Below are positions 39,761 to 50,443 of a stretch of 64,000 nt of DNA, piece by piece (within the stretch, counting starts at the first letter, position 1; the number at the start of each line of letters is the position of its first letter). The stretch is from Idiomarina sp. (GTDB taxonomy: Bacteria; Pseudomonadota; Gammaproteobacteria; Enterobacterales; Alteromonadaceae), in assembly GCA_020831965.1 (NCBI GenBank), contig JAFIFP010000009.1, positions 542,829 to 606,828 on the forward strand, read 5' to 3'. Made by a program: the position numbers and the translations under genes. Below the pieces are notes generated by a model, which saw only the letters and a program-made list of their open reading frames with translations, was not told the origin of the DNA and did no database searches.

Positions 39761-41107
39761 CATCCTGTCTAACAACACCGATCCAGTTTGAATGCCATGA
39801 CGGCGATCCAGGTCGGAGCCAACTGCAACAATATTCGCCAGCATATCTTTGAGATTACCCGCGATAGTTAGTTCAGTAACCGGGAATTGAATTTCTCCAT
39901 TTTCGATCCAGAAACCACTTGCTCCACGGCTATAGTCACCCGTGACCATGTTGACACCTTGTCCCATGAGCTCGGTGACCAACAAGCCAGTATCCATTTT
40001 GCGGCACAACGCGTCTAAATCATCGGGTCCATGTTCAACGAACCAATTATGAATGCCGCCGGAGTGTCCGGTCGTCTGCATACTCAACTTGCGCGCAGCA
40101 TAGCTGGTCAACAAATAGGTTTGTAAAACACCATCCGTGACGATGTCGCGGGCTTGAGTCGCTACACCTTCATGATCAAATGCGCTGCTCGCTAAACCGC
40201 CTTTCAGCAATGGATTCTCTTTAATATTAAAGCCACTCGGCAAAACCTGCTTACCCAAATGATCGAGTAAAAAACTGGTCTTGCGGTACAAATTACCACC
40301 GCTAATCGCACCGACAAAGTGACCAAACAATCCGTGGGCGACGTCACGATGAAAGATCACAGGTACCTGACAGGTTTTGACTTTGCGAGCGCCAAGACGC
40401 GCAATAGTCGCCGCAACGGCTTCCGCTGCAACCGCTTCGGGTGTGTTCATGTCCAGAGGGTTACGCGCCAAGGTGTAGGCGTAATCCCGTTCCATGCGAT
40501 CTCCCTCGCGTGCAATCGGCATGGCACTTAAGCTCTGACGCGAGCTGAGATAGTGGCCCACAAACCCATGGCTGTTGCCATACATTCGAAAACCGCAGTG
40601 ACTGCTGAAGCTTGCGCCGTCAGAATTTACGATGCGCTCATCCGCAGACAGCATCGCTCGCTCGCAACGAAGCGCTTGCTCACTCGCATGCTCTGGGGTC
40701 TGATCGGCTGCATAGAACAGCTCAAGTTCAGGATAGTCATAAGCCATCAGATCCGCATCAGCGAGGCCGGCAAAGGGATCCGCCTCCGTCCAGCGCGCAA
40801 TCTCTAATGCTTTATCAACCGCAGCGGTAATAGCCTTCGGCGATAAGTCCGCGGTACTCGCATTGCCCTTGCTCTGGCCGCGATAGACACTGATTCCTAG
40901 GCTACCGTCTTGATTAAATTCTACGGTTTCCACTTCCCCCATGCGCGTACTTACAGACAGGCCACGGCTATAATTCAATGCGCATTCAGCTGCCGTTGCA
41001 CCTTTTTTCTTCGCATGGCTCAACGCATTCTGCAAAGCCTCTTGCGCGCGTTCTGCTTCTTGTTGCAACTGTTCTTTGCTCGTCACTTGAACCTCTTCTT
41101 CACTCAT
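39743..41107 (-). CDS. pmbA: Metalloprotease subunit PmbA (TldE)
   Basis: PmbA/TldE partners TldD in a heterodimeric protease known for microcin B17 leader processing and CcdA turnover. PmbA is the subunit without the HExxxH zinc motif. The sequence matches it through the conserved VSTRMGEVETVEFNQDGSLGI region, HVG-type GLFGHFVGAISGGNLYRK and SGGIHNWFVE. ATG at 41107 gives 454 residues; the frame is open to 41305, but that N-terminus has no family likeness and would overlap yjgA. tldD lies nearby on the same strand with yjgA between them. Confidence 0.93.
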   Translation of the reverse strand: MSEEEVQVTSKEQLQQEAERAQEALQNALSHAKKKGATAAECALNYSRGLSVSTRMGEVETVEFNQDGSLGISVYRGQSKGNASTADLSPKAITAAVDKALEIARWTEADPFAGLADADLMAYDYPELELFYAADQTPEHASEQALRCERAMLSADERIVNSDGASFSSHCGFRMYGNSHGFVGHYLSSRQSLSAMPIAREGDRMERDYAYTLARNPLDMNTPEAVAAEAVAATIARLGARKVKTCQVPVIFHRDVAHGLFGHFVGAISGGNLYRKTSFLLDHLGKQVLPSGFNIKENPLLKGGLASSAFDHEGVATQARDIVTDGVLQTYLLTSYAARKLSMQTTGHSGGIHNWFVEHGPDDLDALCRKMDTGLLVTELMGQGVNMVTGDYSRGASGFWIENGEIQFPVTELTIAGNLKDMLANIVAVGSDLDRRHGIQTGSVLLDRMKIAGE

Positions 41108-41177
41108 TGTGCGCGTTGCTAATGTGGCAGCCGTACCACCCAACGTCGCTTCCTGATAAACTATGGCCTGACGATTA

Positions 41178-41702
41178 ATGACAGGCACGCGAACTATGAC
41201 TTTGAACGACGATTTCGACGACTCTTTACCCAGCAAGTCGCAAGTAAAACGCGAAGTGCTTGCGCTCACCGATCTCGGTGCGCGTCTGGTTGCTATGTCA
41301 CCCAATCAAATGTCTGGGTTGCCGATTGACGATGACGTGATGGAAGCCATTCTGCTGGCCCGTAAAATTCGTAACAAACACGTCGGGTATCGTCGGCAAA
41401 TTCAATATATCGGTAAGCTACTTCGCAATACCGACATTCAGCCCTTGCTCGATGCCCTCGCCGAACGCGAACAAGCGCATTTACAAGATCAAGCCAACTT
41501 TCATGCTCTTGAACAGTGGCGTGACCGACTCATTGCCGAGGGCGACGACGCCGTTCAAGAGGTGTTAGAACGCTACCCTGATGCGGACCGCCAAAAGCTT
41601 CGCCAGCTGATTCGCCAAGCCCGCAAGCAAGCGGAACAAAACAAGCCCCCCGCTGCGGCGCGCGAAATCTTCCGCCACCTGCGTGAGGCGTCCGGTCACT
41701 AA
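41178..41702 (+). CDS. yjgA: Ribosome-associated protein YjgA (DarP, DUF615)
   Basis: YjgA/DarP associates with late 50S assembly intermediates. The 174-residue protein has the family's helical core with [48 protein letters not shown] and [16 protein letters not shown]. An ATG at 41196 (MTLNDDFDD) is an alternative start. It is divergent from pmbA and its stop codon overlaps the tldD stop on the opposite strand (41699-41702). Confidence 0.92.
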   Translation: MTGTRTMTLNDDFDDSLPSKSQVKREVLALTDLGARLVAMSPNQMSGLPIDDDVMEAILLARKIRNKHVGYRRQIQYIGKLLRNTDIQPLLDALAEREQAHLQDQANFHALEQWRDRLIAEGDDAVQEVLERYPDADRQKLRQLIRQARKQAEQNKPPAAAREIFRHLREASGH

Positions 41703-43159
41703 TCTGTGCCACCAATCGTCATGCTATCGATTTTCAGTGTCGGTTGACCCACGCCAACCGGCACGCTTTGTCCGTCTTTCCCACATACACCAATGCCCGT
41801 GTCTAGGTCGAGATCATTACCAACCATCGACACCCGTTGCATCGCTTCAGGGCCATTGCCAATCAACGTTACACCTTTAATTGGGGCGGTAATTTTTCCG
41901 TCTTCAATCAGATAAGCTTCTGACGCAGTAAATACAAACTTCCCTGAGGTAATATCTACTTGGCCGCCGGAAAACTGCGGCGCATAAATCCCTTTCTTCA
42001 CCGACGCAATAATCTCATCACGGGGATAATCACCACCCAGCATGTAAGTATTGGTCATTCGAGGCATAGGTAAATGCGCATACGACTCTCGCCGACCATT
42101 TCCGGTCGGTGCCACACCCATCAGTCGCGCATTCATTTTATCTTGCATGTAGCCCACCAAGCGTCCGTCTTCAATTAAGACGTTGTAGGCTGATGGAGTG
42201 CCTTCATCGTCGACACTCAGCGATCCTCGGCGATTGGCAATGGTGCCGTCATCGACAATGGTGCATCCCTTTGAGGCAACAATCTCACCCATGCGATTTG
42301 AGTAAGCAGATGCGCCTTTCCGGTTAAAGTCACCTTCTAAGCCATGACCCACAGCTTCATGTAATAAGACGCCCGGCCAACCATTACCCAACACCACTGG
42401 CAGGTTGCCGGCGGGTGCTGCGCGCGCGTCTAACATTACTAACGCCTGACGTACCGCCTCTTCCACATAAGCAAGGTAGCGTGGCTTCTCGCCGCCACGA
42501 GAGCCCTGTTCAGACGCAAGGAAATAGTGATAATCCACACGGCCACCACCACCCGCACTGCCGCGCTCACGGCGACCTTCTTGTTCCACTAACACGGTGC
42601 AATTTAAACGGACAAGCGGGCGAATATCAGTTGCGAGTGTGCCATCAGTGGCTGCAACTAGAATATGCTCCCAGACCCCTGTCAGACTCACGGCCACTTC
42701 GACGACTTTGCTGTCGATCTTCCGCGCATGCTTGTCCATCTGCTGTAATAATTCTATTTTTTTCGTTTCTGACAGGCTTTTCAGCGGGTCGTCCTGACGA
42801 TAAAGCGGCGGTACTGAGGTCGCGGTGAGTATTTTCACCTGACGTTCCTGCCCAGCATCGGTAATACCGCGAGCAGCGCGCGCTGCATCAAGTAACGACT
42901 GTTCAGAAATACTGTCGGCGTAGGCAAACCCGGTTTTTTCGCCGGTTACGGCACGCACGCCTAAGCCTGCTTCAATGGTATAACTGCCATTTTTCACAAT
43001 GCCATCTTCCAGCATCCAGGCTTCATGAACGCTGTGCTGCAAATAGATATCGGCATAATCAAGTGCACCGGAATACATCTGCTGCAAGCCGCGACTCAGG
43101 GTCGACTCATCGATACCGTGCGCGTGTAACAGAACCTCATTGACTTGCTGTTGTGTCAT
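41699..43159 (-). CDS. tldD: Zinc metalloprotease subunit TldD
   Basis: TldD is the catalytic subunit of the TldD/PmbA protease. The 486-residue protein contains the zinc-binding motif [11 protein letters not shown] in the middle, and the conserved [15 protein letters not shown] and [17 protein letters not shown] segments. Length is normal. It overlaps the nitrilase gene upstream by 4 bases, suggesting one transcript from rng/yhdP/nitrilase into tldD. Confidence 0.96.
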   Translation of the reverse strand: MTQQQVNEVLLHAHGIDESTLSRGLQQMYSGALDYADIYLQHSVHEAWMLEDGIVKNGSYTIEAGLGVRAVTGEKTGFAYADSISEQSLLDAARAARGITDAGQERQVKILTATSVPPLYRQDDPLKSLSETKKIELLQQMDKHARKIDSKVVEVAVSLTGVWEHILVAATDGTLATDIRPLVRLNCTVLVEQEGRRERGSAGGGGRVDYHYFLASEQGSRGGEKPRYLAYVEEAVRQALVMLDARAAPAGNLPVVLGNGWPGVLLHEAVGHGLEGDFNRKGASAYSNRMGEIVASKGCTIVDDGTIANRRGSLSVDDEGTPSAYNVLIEDGRLVGYMQDKMNARLMGVAPTGNGRRESYAHLPMPRMTNTYMLGGDYPRDEIIASVKKGIYAPQFSGGQVDITSGKFVFTASEAYLIEDGKITAPIKGVTLIGNGPEAMQRVSMVGNDLDLDTGIGVCGKDGQSVPVGVGQPTLKIDSMTIGGTD

Positions 43160-43977
43160 TTCAGGGAACCTACTTCAAAACGTGTATGGGTAATAACGGG
43201 CATTTTCTTGCGTAACTCGTGTAAGGTCGTTAAATCCAATTTTGCACTCACCACGCCCGCGCCATCTTCGCGCACTGCCATAATTTTGCCCCAGGGATCG
43301 ACAATCATCGAGTGCCCCCAAGTCTGTCGACCATCCGCATGGGTACCCACTTGATTTGGCGCGAGCATATAAACTTGATTCTCAATCGCGCGTGCTCTCA
43401 CCAGAACATCCCAGTGGGCTTGTCCCGTGACTTGTGTGAATGCCGACGGCAGCGCAATCAGTTCGGCGCCTTGCGCCAGCATTGCCCGAAACATCTCGGG
43501 AAAGCGCAAATCGTAACACACGGCAAGACCCAAACGCCCGAAGGGTGTATCGATCACGACAATCGCTTCACCCGGTTTAGTGTAAGCAGACTCCCGATAA
43601 TGCTTCGTACCGTCATCTACCGCCGCATCGAACAAATGCAGTTTGTTGTAATGGGCGACGCAGTCGCCATCCGCGTTATACAGCAATGACGCCGCCGAAT
43701 GCTTGTCGCCTGCACGCACCGGAATAGTGCCAGCGAGCAGCCAGATATTATAATTGCGAGCACACTCGCGCATAAAGTCCTGCACTTCGCCTTCGCCCGC
43801 GGCTTCGGCGTACCTTCCTTGTGCGGACTCTCCGGCACCAAAATGAGAAAAGGCCTCCGGTAAAACAACTAACAAAGGTCGCTCAGTCGGCAGTTGTTCT
43901 AGTAATTCGAGTATTGTCGCGCGATTCGTCGGCCAATCGGCCGCAGATGTCCATTGCAACAGGCTGATATTACTCAT
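43156..43977 (-). CDS. Carbon-nitrogen hydrolase, Nit1/deaminated-glutathione amidase type
   Basis: A nitrilase-superfamily amidase. The Glu-Lys-Cys triad is visible: Glu in LPEAFSHF, Lys in YNKLHLFD, Cys in VCYDLRFPE. The sequence most resembles the Nit1 class, which repairs deaminated glutathione; this substrate is inferred. ATG at 43977 ([20 protein letters not shown] upstream) gives 273 residues and overlaps the yhdP stop; the open frame to 44004 is less likely. It is commonly found between yhdP and tldD in gammaproteobacteria. Confidence 0.9.
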   Translation of the reverse strand: MSNISLLQWTSAADWPTNRATILELLEQLPTERPLLVVLPEAFSHFGAGESAQGRYAEAAGEGEVQDFMRECARNYNIWLLAGTIPVRAGDKHSAASLLYNADGDCVAHYNKLHLFDAAVDDGTKHYRESAYTKPGEAIVVIDTPFGRLGLAVCYDLRFPEMFRAMLAQGAELIALPSAFTQVTGQAHWDVLVRARAIENQVYMLAPNQVGTHADGRQTWGHSMIVDPWGKIMAVREDGAGVVSAKLDLTTLHELRKKMPVITHTRFEVGSLK

Positions 43978-46900
43978 GCTCGCCCTCCTCACCCGCGTCG
44001 TCATTACCGGATACGTTATCGGGTTCTTGAATACGTTCTAAATCCTCAACTGGAATATCAACTTCTCGAGCGTCACGACGAACTTCCGAAATGACGGGCT
44101 CGTCCATGGTGCCGGTCACCCGATACTGTAAGCGCGTAATGACCTGTGCATCATGGAGCATTCTATCGAGCAGTAGAGCTGCAATCCCACTCGGCGGATT
44201 CACCATAAAGGCCAGCAATACAGGTAAGCTTGAGGTGACTTTCGGAGCAAAGGTTAAATGATAATCCAGTGTTTCAGTCACTAAGTTCGTTCCACCACGA
44301 ACCTCTAAATCGCCTGCTGCACCATTCATTCTGGTATTTTCTGTGGTCAGCTCGCCTAGCTCGATATTAATGTCACCACGTAAACTCGAGAAGAACATGC
44401 CGCGGGCAAAAATGTCCCGAAAGTCGAGTGTCAATTTCCGTACTAAGCTATCCAAACTTAACAGAGAAAATAGGCGCGCCCCGCCATCACTGACATCACG
44501 CAAGTAACCTGCGCCTAGGCGGAACTCAACATCACCACTCAATGTTGCACGATTGAAGTCGCTCAAATACCCCTGCCAATTCAGGTCAAGGTCCACTCGA
44601 GTGTCAGAGTCACGCACCACAGAGTCGGTGCCCCACTCGGCTAGCAACGCACTAATGTTATTACTAAAAAATTCACCCTTTAAACGGCTCGTTACCCGCC
44701 CGTCTTGTATCCGCCAGCCGCCGTCGAGGTTCATACGATGACCACTCTTTAGCATCCGCAGATGGCGCAATTGCTCTCCTTCTCGAGTCGGATCGAAGCC
44801 AAGCGTAACGCGGCCGAAGTCGCCGCCGTCGTAACGACAAATACGACAGATAAATTCAAATGCTGGTAGTTGCTCTAACCAGTAGAGTCGCGGCTCACCG
44901 ATGGCGGTGAGTGATTGTTCGTTTCTCAGCTCTTCACTCTGTGCGCTCTCATCATTCTCATTATCGGCGAGTTGGAAAGTAGTTAGCTCCAGAAAATCAG
45001 CGTTGATTTGCCATAGTGCGTCAGTCGCGCCCGTATGGCGAAATGTCATGCGTGTTTGGTCGGCATTCAAGTCACCCTGCCACTCATTGTCGTCACGTCG
45101 TGCCGAGAGCTGCACTTGTTCAAACTGTTGTCCGAGCAGTTCAATGCGTCCTACTGATGCATCGATTGATGTTAAGGCAGGTAAACTGGGTAGTCGCGCA
45201 ACCTCAACTGCATCGGGTTCGACAGGCTCCGGCGCTTGTTCGCGGGCAAACCATGGTGTTAATGCCAATACATCAAGTTGCTCAAGCTGTGCTTTGACAT
45301 GAAAACCCGGAGTAAACTCACCCACCACATGTTCAGCCGTACCGAGGGCTAGTGTCGCTGATTCAAAGGTAGACGACCCCAAAGGCAAATAAGCATCTAG
45401 CAAGAACTGGTCATCTACTTGGCTAGTAAACTGAAAGCCCTGCTGATCACCTTTCACTCGCGAGTCCCAGAACCACATTTCGCCGGGTTGCTTGCCAAAT
45501 GGCGCAGGTAAGTTACTCGTTACTGCCGTCAAATCCGTGCGCATGCGCCAGTCGTAGTTGAAAGCGCCATCGCCCTCAAGCATCAACTCAAACTCCGCGG
45601 CAGCAGCCACTTCGCCACTCACTGCGCTTAACGCCGTTAGATCTGGAAAAGCGCCCTGCACCAGGGGCATCATCCATGCACCACTGATTTCAGCAGTTAA
45701 ACCATAGCCATGCTCTGTCATGCCCCCCGTTAAGGCGAGGTCAATGGGTAAGGTATTCCAGCGGGCGGCTTCAGATTCGAAGCGAATACTTGCATTCTCA
45801 AACTCCAAGCGCGCCGTCACATCACTCAACAGCGCATTCACTGGATTAATCGAGATATTCTGGCGCGCGAAGTCCGCATGTCCAACCGCCCGAATATCCG
45901 CCGCTGGAAAGAACGGAATACTCAGCCGAAATTCGCCCGTCAGCTCACCATCAGCTTGGACTTCCGCAAGCGCTGTTCCTACCGTATCGGCGAGTGGACT
46001 CGCAGCAAAAACGGCATGAGCGGCGCGAGCATGTCCCTGAACCGCAACATCAATAAACAGCCAGCGTTCCTGATCTAGCAGCTCGGGCAATTGAGCAGTC
46101 AACTGAGTGACGGTAACCTCGCCTAACTTTGCATTCGCTGCTTGAATCGACAACGCTTCATTCTCATAACGAATCGTGGCCTCTGGCGCTTGCAAAGGAA
46201 GCCAATCTTGCTGAAACTGAAACCGCAAATCACTCAATACTGCTTGCGCTTGAAACACCCCGCCGCCAGAACGGTATGGAAAGTCGGCGAGGGCTCCCCG
46301 CCACACCATATTTAAGTCATCAATGAGTCCCTCAACCACCGCATCTTGTAAGTACTCACTTAGCCCCTCGCCTAACTGTAGCGGGAGTAGTGCTAAGGCA
46401 TCAAAGACACGCATACCGCGCGTTCCGCCACGAATAGACCATTCCACTTCTGGCGATATTCCAGCTCCCCCAGACAGGCGAAACTGTTGAATCACTTTAG
46501 CCTCAGGCAGTGCAAAGCGAGCTTCAGGGAGACGAATGGCCCAGCCATTGTCATCACGTTCCCAATACCCTTCCCAGTTCAGCTCAAGTAACTCCTGAGC
46601 ACTGGTATAAGTTGTCGGTGAGTACAAACTGACAGATTGACCATTCACCAGGAAACGCCCCTGGTTACTCTCACTCCAGAACTCCAAACTTAAGCCACGC
46701 GCTCCCGGAATACCCAAATAGGGCTGCCATTCTAGGCCATCAGCTTGAATGTAAAATTGCCAAGTACGGGCTTCGCTCAGGCGCAGCTTAATCTGATTCA
46801 GTACTCCCGTGGGCTGCAGCCCTTCGGACCAGTTCCGGACTTCTTCTCCCGGAGACCCAAACAAGCTCCATACGGGACCCACATCGACAATCTGTACGTC

Positions 46901-47902
46901 TTCGAAATTCCAAACATGAACCCCAGCGTCGTATTGCCAAATGACCGTCGACACTGGCCAGTCTTGACCGTCAATGTCCACAACCATAGGTTCACTGGCG
47001 AGTACCCAGCCTGAGGTGTTAGGTCGCAGAGACCAAGTCGTTGGGCTGGTGATCAGTTGATGAGACTCACCACTACGCTGCCATTCAAGGTAGTTTTCCT
47101 CAAAATGCAATTGGCCTTCACCAAAGCGCCCATCTTGAAAGTCTAGCCATCCGCGCAGATTAAACTCTGCTCGCGAAATTCGGGCTGTTGTAGTGATTTG
47201 CTCAATCCAGGGGGAAATATCGAGGCGACTCGCCTCAAAAAAGACGCTACCGGTAAGTGCGCGCTCACTTTCGCTATCAAACTCAGCGATAAAGTTAAGA
47301 TGATTGGCGGTAACATCTGGAATACTGAAACGTCCAGTTGCTTGACGGCGGCCGTCGCGATTAAGCCAACGCAGTTCATCCACCGCAATAAGACGGGTAC
47401 GTTCATTCAACGTGTGCACGCGGACTTCGCTATCACGAACTTGAAAATGCTCAAGCTGCTGCAACAGAAGATTTTCCAGTGCTTCCAGCAAGGGTTGTTC
47501 CGGTAAAGTGCCATTGCCGGTGCGGTAAAGGTCAACCTTCACCTGATCAAGTACAAATTCTTCAAAGACAAATTGGAAGCTAAACAGGCTACTCCAAAGA
47601 CTGAGAGCTAGCTCGACCTTCCCCACTCGCAAAGCCACCGGCGAGCCCTCTTCAGCAACAACTTCGAGCTCTTCTAGAACAAGTGCAGGTCCGCGTGACG
47701 TCCAAGCGGCATTCAGTCCGCCGAGCGAAACTTCCTGACCATAGCGGTCGGAAATCAAGCTTTCAATTTGCGCACGATAGCCGTCGAGGTGAGGTAATGC
47801 GAGGCGAGTTAACGACAGCAATACCGCTGCCGTCACTAGCACGACTGCCAATGCTAGCCAGAGTTTGTTGACCAAAAAGGTTAACGCGCCGCGAACTGTC
47901 AC
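43970..47902 (-). CDS. yhdP: AsmA-like intermembrane lipid transport protein YhdP
   Basis: YhdP is a very long inner-membrane-anchored protein with a periplasmic beta-groove that, with TamB and YdbH, moves phospholipids to the outer membrane. The 1310 residues fit the family's length. One membrane helix is visible at residues about 12-32, followed by repeated beta-strand-rich AsmA/DUF3971 sequence and a C-terminal domain with ARLFSLLSLDSLVRKLTLDF and MNGAAGDLEVRG. The acidic tail ([12 protein letters not shown]) is local. It overlaps rng by one base. Confidence 0.93.
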   Translation of the reverse strand: MTVRGALTFLVNKLWLALAVVLVTAAVLLSLTRLALPHLDGYRAQIESLISDRYGQEVSLGGLNAAWTSRGPALVLEELEVVAEEGSPVALRVGKVELALSLWSSLFSFQFVFEEFVLDQVKVDLYRTGNGTLPEQPLLEALENLLLQQLEHFQVRDSEVRVHTLNERTRLIAVDELRWLNRDGRRQATGRFSIPDVTANHLNFIAEFDSESERALTGSVFFEASRLDISPWIEQITTTARISRAEFNLRGWLDFQDGRFGEGQLHFEENYLEWQRSGESHQLITSPTTWSLRPNTSGWVLASEPMVVDIDGQDWPVSTVIWQYDAGVHVWNFEDVQIVDVGPVWSLFGSPGEEVRNWSEGLQPTGVLNQIKLRLSEARTWQFYIQADGLEWQPYLGIPGARGLSLEFWSESNQGRFLVNGQSVSLYSPTTYTSAQELLELNWEGYWERDDNGWAIRLPEARFALPEAKVIQQFRLSGGAGISPEVEWSIRGGTRGMRVFDALALLPLQLGEGLSEYLQDAVVEGLIDDLNMVWRGALADFPYRSGGGVFQAQAVLSDLRFQFQQDWLPLQAPEATIRYENEALSIQAANAKLGEVTVTQLTAQLPELLDQERWLFIDVAVQGHARAAHAVFAASPLADTVGTALAEVQADGELTGEFRLSIPFFPAADIRAVGHADFARQNISINPVNALLSDVTARLEFENASIRFESEAARWNTLPIDLALTGGMTEHGYGLTAEISGAWMMPLVQGAFPDLTALSAVSGEVAAAAEFELMLEGDGAFNYDWRMRTDLTAVTSNLPAPFGKQPGEMWFWDSRVKGDQQGFQFTSQVDDQFLLDAYLPLGSSTFESATLALGTAEHVVGEFTPGFHVKAQLEQLDVLALTPWFAREQAPEPVEPDAVEVARLPSLPALTSIDASVGRIELLGQQFEQVQLSARRDDNEWQGDLNADQTRMTFRHTGATDALWQINADFLELTTFQLADNENDESAQSEELRNEQSLTAIGEPRLYWLEQLPAFEFICRICRYDGGDFGRVTLGFDPTREGEQLRHLRMLKSGHRMNLDGGWRIQDGRVTSRLKGEFFSNNISALLAEWGTDSVVRDSDTRVDLDLNWQGYLSDFNRATLSGDVEFRLGAGYLRDVSDGGARLFSLLSLDSLVRKLTLDFRDIFARGMFFSSLRGDINIELGELTTENTRMNGAAGDLEVRGGTNLVTETLDYHLTFAPKVTSSLPVLLAFMVNPPSGIAALLLDRMLHDAQVITRLQYRVTGTMDEPVISEVRRDAREVDIPVEDLERIQEPDNVSGNDDAGEEGEHE

Positions 47903-49371
47903 TACATCATCACCACATCAAACTGTTCTTGGTGATAGAGCGGCTCCAGTTGCACTTTGATTTGCTTCTCCACAAACACCTCGAGTTCTGCAAGGGCATG
48001 AGATTCTTCATTCATAAGACGCTCGGCAACTGCTGCTGAGGCATACACCACGAACTTATCGGCATCGTACGCCCGATTCACCCGGACGATCTCACGCATC
48101 ACCTCGTAGCACACGGTTTCCACCGTCTTCATACTGCCCCGGCCCTTACACACGGGACACTCTGAACATAGCACGTGTTCCAGACTTTCTCGGGTTCGTT
48201 TGCGAGTAAGCTCTACCAGCCCCAAAGACGTGAAGCCACTGATACTAGTTCTCGCCCGGTCTTTCGCTAATGCTTGTTCAAGACTATGCAGTACACGTCG
48301 CTTATGATCGTCGTTCTGCATATCAATAAAGTCGACAATGATAATGCCACCTAAGTTTCGTAGTCGCAGCTGCCGCGCTATCGCCTGAGTGGCTTCGGTA
48401 TTGGTGTTAAAAATCGTTTCATCAAGATTGCGGTGGCCGACAAATGCCCCCGTATTAATATCGATGGTCGTCATGGCCTCGGTTTGGTCGATAATCAGGC
48501 TGCCACCCGACTTGAGCGTGACCCGCCGGTCAAGCGCACGTTGGATCTCATTCTCTACATCGAATAAATCGAAAATCGGGCGTTCGCCTTCATAGATTTC
48601 GACTTTATCAACCAGCTCTGGAATGAACTCGGCTACGAATTCTTGGAGTTGCTGAAAGGCTAACCGTGCATCGACTCGCACACGCTCCACGTCAATCCCT
48701 ACCATATCGCGCAACACGCGAGCCGCTAGGTTTAAGTCTTCATACAACACACCGCCATAGGCACGTTTTTTCTTTCGCTCACCAATTTTTTCCCATAGAC
48801 GTCGAAGAAACTTGGCATCTTGTTCCAGCTCTTCTGTGCCAACGCCCTCTGCGGCAGTGCGAACGATAAAGCCGACATCTTTATCCGCTTGGCTGGCTAC
48901 TATTTTGCGCAGCCGATCACGCTCCGCTTCGCTATCAATGCGCTGCGACACACCCACATGTTCAGAACGAGGCATCAGCACCAAGTAGCGAGAAGGAATT
49001 GTAATATCAGTCGTGAGCCGCGCACCTTTGCTGCCTAGTGGATCTTTAACCACTTGCACCATAATGTACTGGCCTTGTCGCACAAGTTGCGAAATGTCCT
49101 TGACTGGCACTTGCTCGCGGGTCAGCTCTTCCTCGTTATCAATGTGCGTCAAAATATCTGAGGCATGCAAAAAAGCTGCTTTCTCCAAACCAATATCGAC
49201 AAATGCAGCCTGCATGCCCGGCAACACACGACTTACTTTACCGATATACACATTACCCACAAGGCCGCGTCGAGCCTCTCGCTCGATGTGAATCTCTTGC
49301 AAAATACCATTTTCAACAAGCGCCACACGCGTTTCACTGGGAGTGACGTTGATTAGGATCTCTGCTGTCAT
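47902..49371 (-). CDS. rng: Ribonuclease G
   Basis: RNase G is an endonuclease of the RNase E family that processes the 5' end of 16S rRNA. The 489-residue protein begins MTAEILINVTPSETRVAL, contains the S1 domain (RGLVGNVYIGKVSRVLPGMQAAFVDIG in pieces), the catalytic DNase-like motif TIDINTGAFVG with metal-binding aspartates, IIIVDFIDM, and the zinc-link CPVCKGRG. It lacks the RNase E C-terminal scaffold. It overlaps maf by 4 bases and yhdP by one. Confidence 0.96.
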   Translation of the reverse strand: MTAEILINVTPSETRVALVENGILQEIHIEREARRGLVGNVYIGKVSRVLPGMQAAFVDIGLEKAAFLHASDILTHIDNEEELTREQVPVKDISQLVRQGQYIMVQVVKDPLGSKGARLTTDITIPSRYLVLMPRSEHVGVSQRIDSEAERDRLRKIVASQADKDVGFIVRTAAEGVGTEELEQDAKFLRRLWEKIGERKKKRAYGGVLYEDLNLAARVLRDMVGIDVERVRVDARLAFQQLQEFVAEFIPELVDKVEIYEGERPIFDLFDVENEIQRALDRRVTLKSGGSLIIDQTEAMTTIDINTGAFVGHRNLDETIFNTNTEATQAIARQLRLRNLGGIIIVDFIDMQNDDHKRRVLHSLEQALAKDRARTSISGFTSLGLVELTRKRTRESLEHVLCSECPVCKGRGSMKTVETVCYEVMREIVRVNRAYDADKFVVYASAAVAERLMNEESHALAELEVFVEKQIKVQLEPLYHQEQFDVVMM

Positions 49372-49955
49372 GATTGAGCTCCTGGTGTAAACGGAAACAG
49401 GCCAGCTGCAATCAGCAACTGTTCCGTCTCATAGAGTGGTAATCCTACCACGGCAGTGTAGCTGCCCCGTATCGCAGTAACGAATTTGCCAGCTTTCCCT
49501 TGTATGCCATAGCCACCAGCTTTGTCTTGCGGTTCGCCCGTTGCCCAATAGCGACTCATGTCGTCCTCTGACAACAGGCGAAAATCCACTTGTGTGGTAA
49601 CACAAGCTTCCAACTGCTGGCTGCTATTTACCAGGCTCACGGCGGTCATTACGGCATGCGTTGCGCCCGAGAGCTGCCTCATCATGTGTCGATAATGGGA
49701 TTCATCTACAGGTTTTTCGAGAATTTCATCACCAATGACCACAATGGTATCGGATCCAAGCACCCAAGCTTCGGGGTTGCGTTGCTGGACTGCGCGAGCT
49801 TTTTCCCGCGCCAGTCGAGTTACATAATCATTCGGACGCTCGTCGGCACGAGGAACTTCTTCGATATCCGCAGGTGTTACGCTAAACGGACAGTCCAACA
49901 GGGCTAATAGTTCACGGCGCCGAGGTGACGCGGAGGCGAGAATAAGTGCACTCAT
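49368..49955 (-). CDS. Maf-like nucleotide pyrophosphatase (YhdE type)
   Basis: Maf proteins hydrolyse non-canonical or pyrimidine nucleoside triphosphates; the YhdE branch acts on dTTP/UTP. Motifs LASASPRRRELL at the N-terminus, the EVPRADERPNDYVTRLAREKA region and GSDTIVV with the catalytic aspartate are present, as is DKAGGYGIQGKAG. ATG at 49955 sits in an ATGA overlap with the mreD stop and gives 195 residues; the frame open to 50036 is not supported. Placement after mreD fits YhdE. Confidence 0.93.
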   Translation of the reverse strand: MSALILASASPRRRELLALLDCPFSVTPADIEEVPRADERPNDYVTRLAREKARAVQQRNPEAWVLGSDTIVVIGDEILEKPVDESHYRHMMRQLSGATHAVMTAVSLVNSSQQLEACVTTQVDFRLLSEDDMSRYWATGEPQDKAGGYGIQGKAGKFVTAIRGSYTAVVGLPLYETEQLLIAAGLFPFTPGAQS

Positions 49956-50443
49956 ACCATTTGAAACCGGCGACGAATCTTCCGAAGAATTAAGAATAAC
50001 CAAGGCCACACTAAGGCGGAGCTCAGTGCTGGCCAAAAGTAGCGATACATCAGTGGCGCGTTATGAAGGTAATACTCAATGATATATACCAAGGAACGTT
50101 CAACCAGAACGAGCACCATCACAAGTAACGCCTGATGCAATAATGAGAAGTTACGCACGCGTTGATAATGACGCGCTGCTGTATATGCCACGAGTGCATA
50201 GGCGCCAGCATGAATCCCGAAGGTTGAGCCAAGCAAAATATCAACCGCAACGCCAAGCAAGAAGGCAATTCCAATGCTAATACGGTGAGGTAAGGCAATG
50301 ATCCAGTAGATTAAAATCAACAGCGGCCAATCTGGACGCCAAACTGCAACACCGACCGACATCGGCATCATCGCCAAAACCAAGCCGATGATGAGAGTCG
50401 CACAGATCACTAAGCGCTGCGTGAGGCTACTTGCAGATGTCAT
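49952..50443 (-). CDS. mreD: Rod shape-determining protein MreD
   Basis: MreD is a small polytopic inner-membrane protein of the elongasome. The 163-residue protein has about five hydrophobic helices and the family's WRPDWPLLILIYWIIALPHRISIG stretch (in pieces), with GVAVDILLGSTFGIHA. It overlaps mreC by 4 bases and maf by 4 bases. Confidence 0.94.
   Translation of the reverse strand: MTSASSLTQRLVICATLIIGLVLAMMPMSVGVAVWRPDWPLLILIYWIIALPHRISIGIAFLLGVAVDILLGSTFGIHAGAYALVAYTAARHYQRVRNFSLLHQALLVMVLVLVERSLVYIIEYYLHNAPLMYRYFWPALSSALVWPWLFLILRKIRRRFQMV

Noticed and set aside
41108..41305. N-terminal extension of pmbA
   Set aside because: It has no likeness to the family N-terminus and overlaps yjgA on the opposite strand.
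44553..46326. Several plus-strand frames inside yhdP
   Set aside because: They are antisense shadows of a long, well-supported gene and have no ribosome sites or family features.
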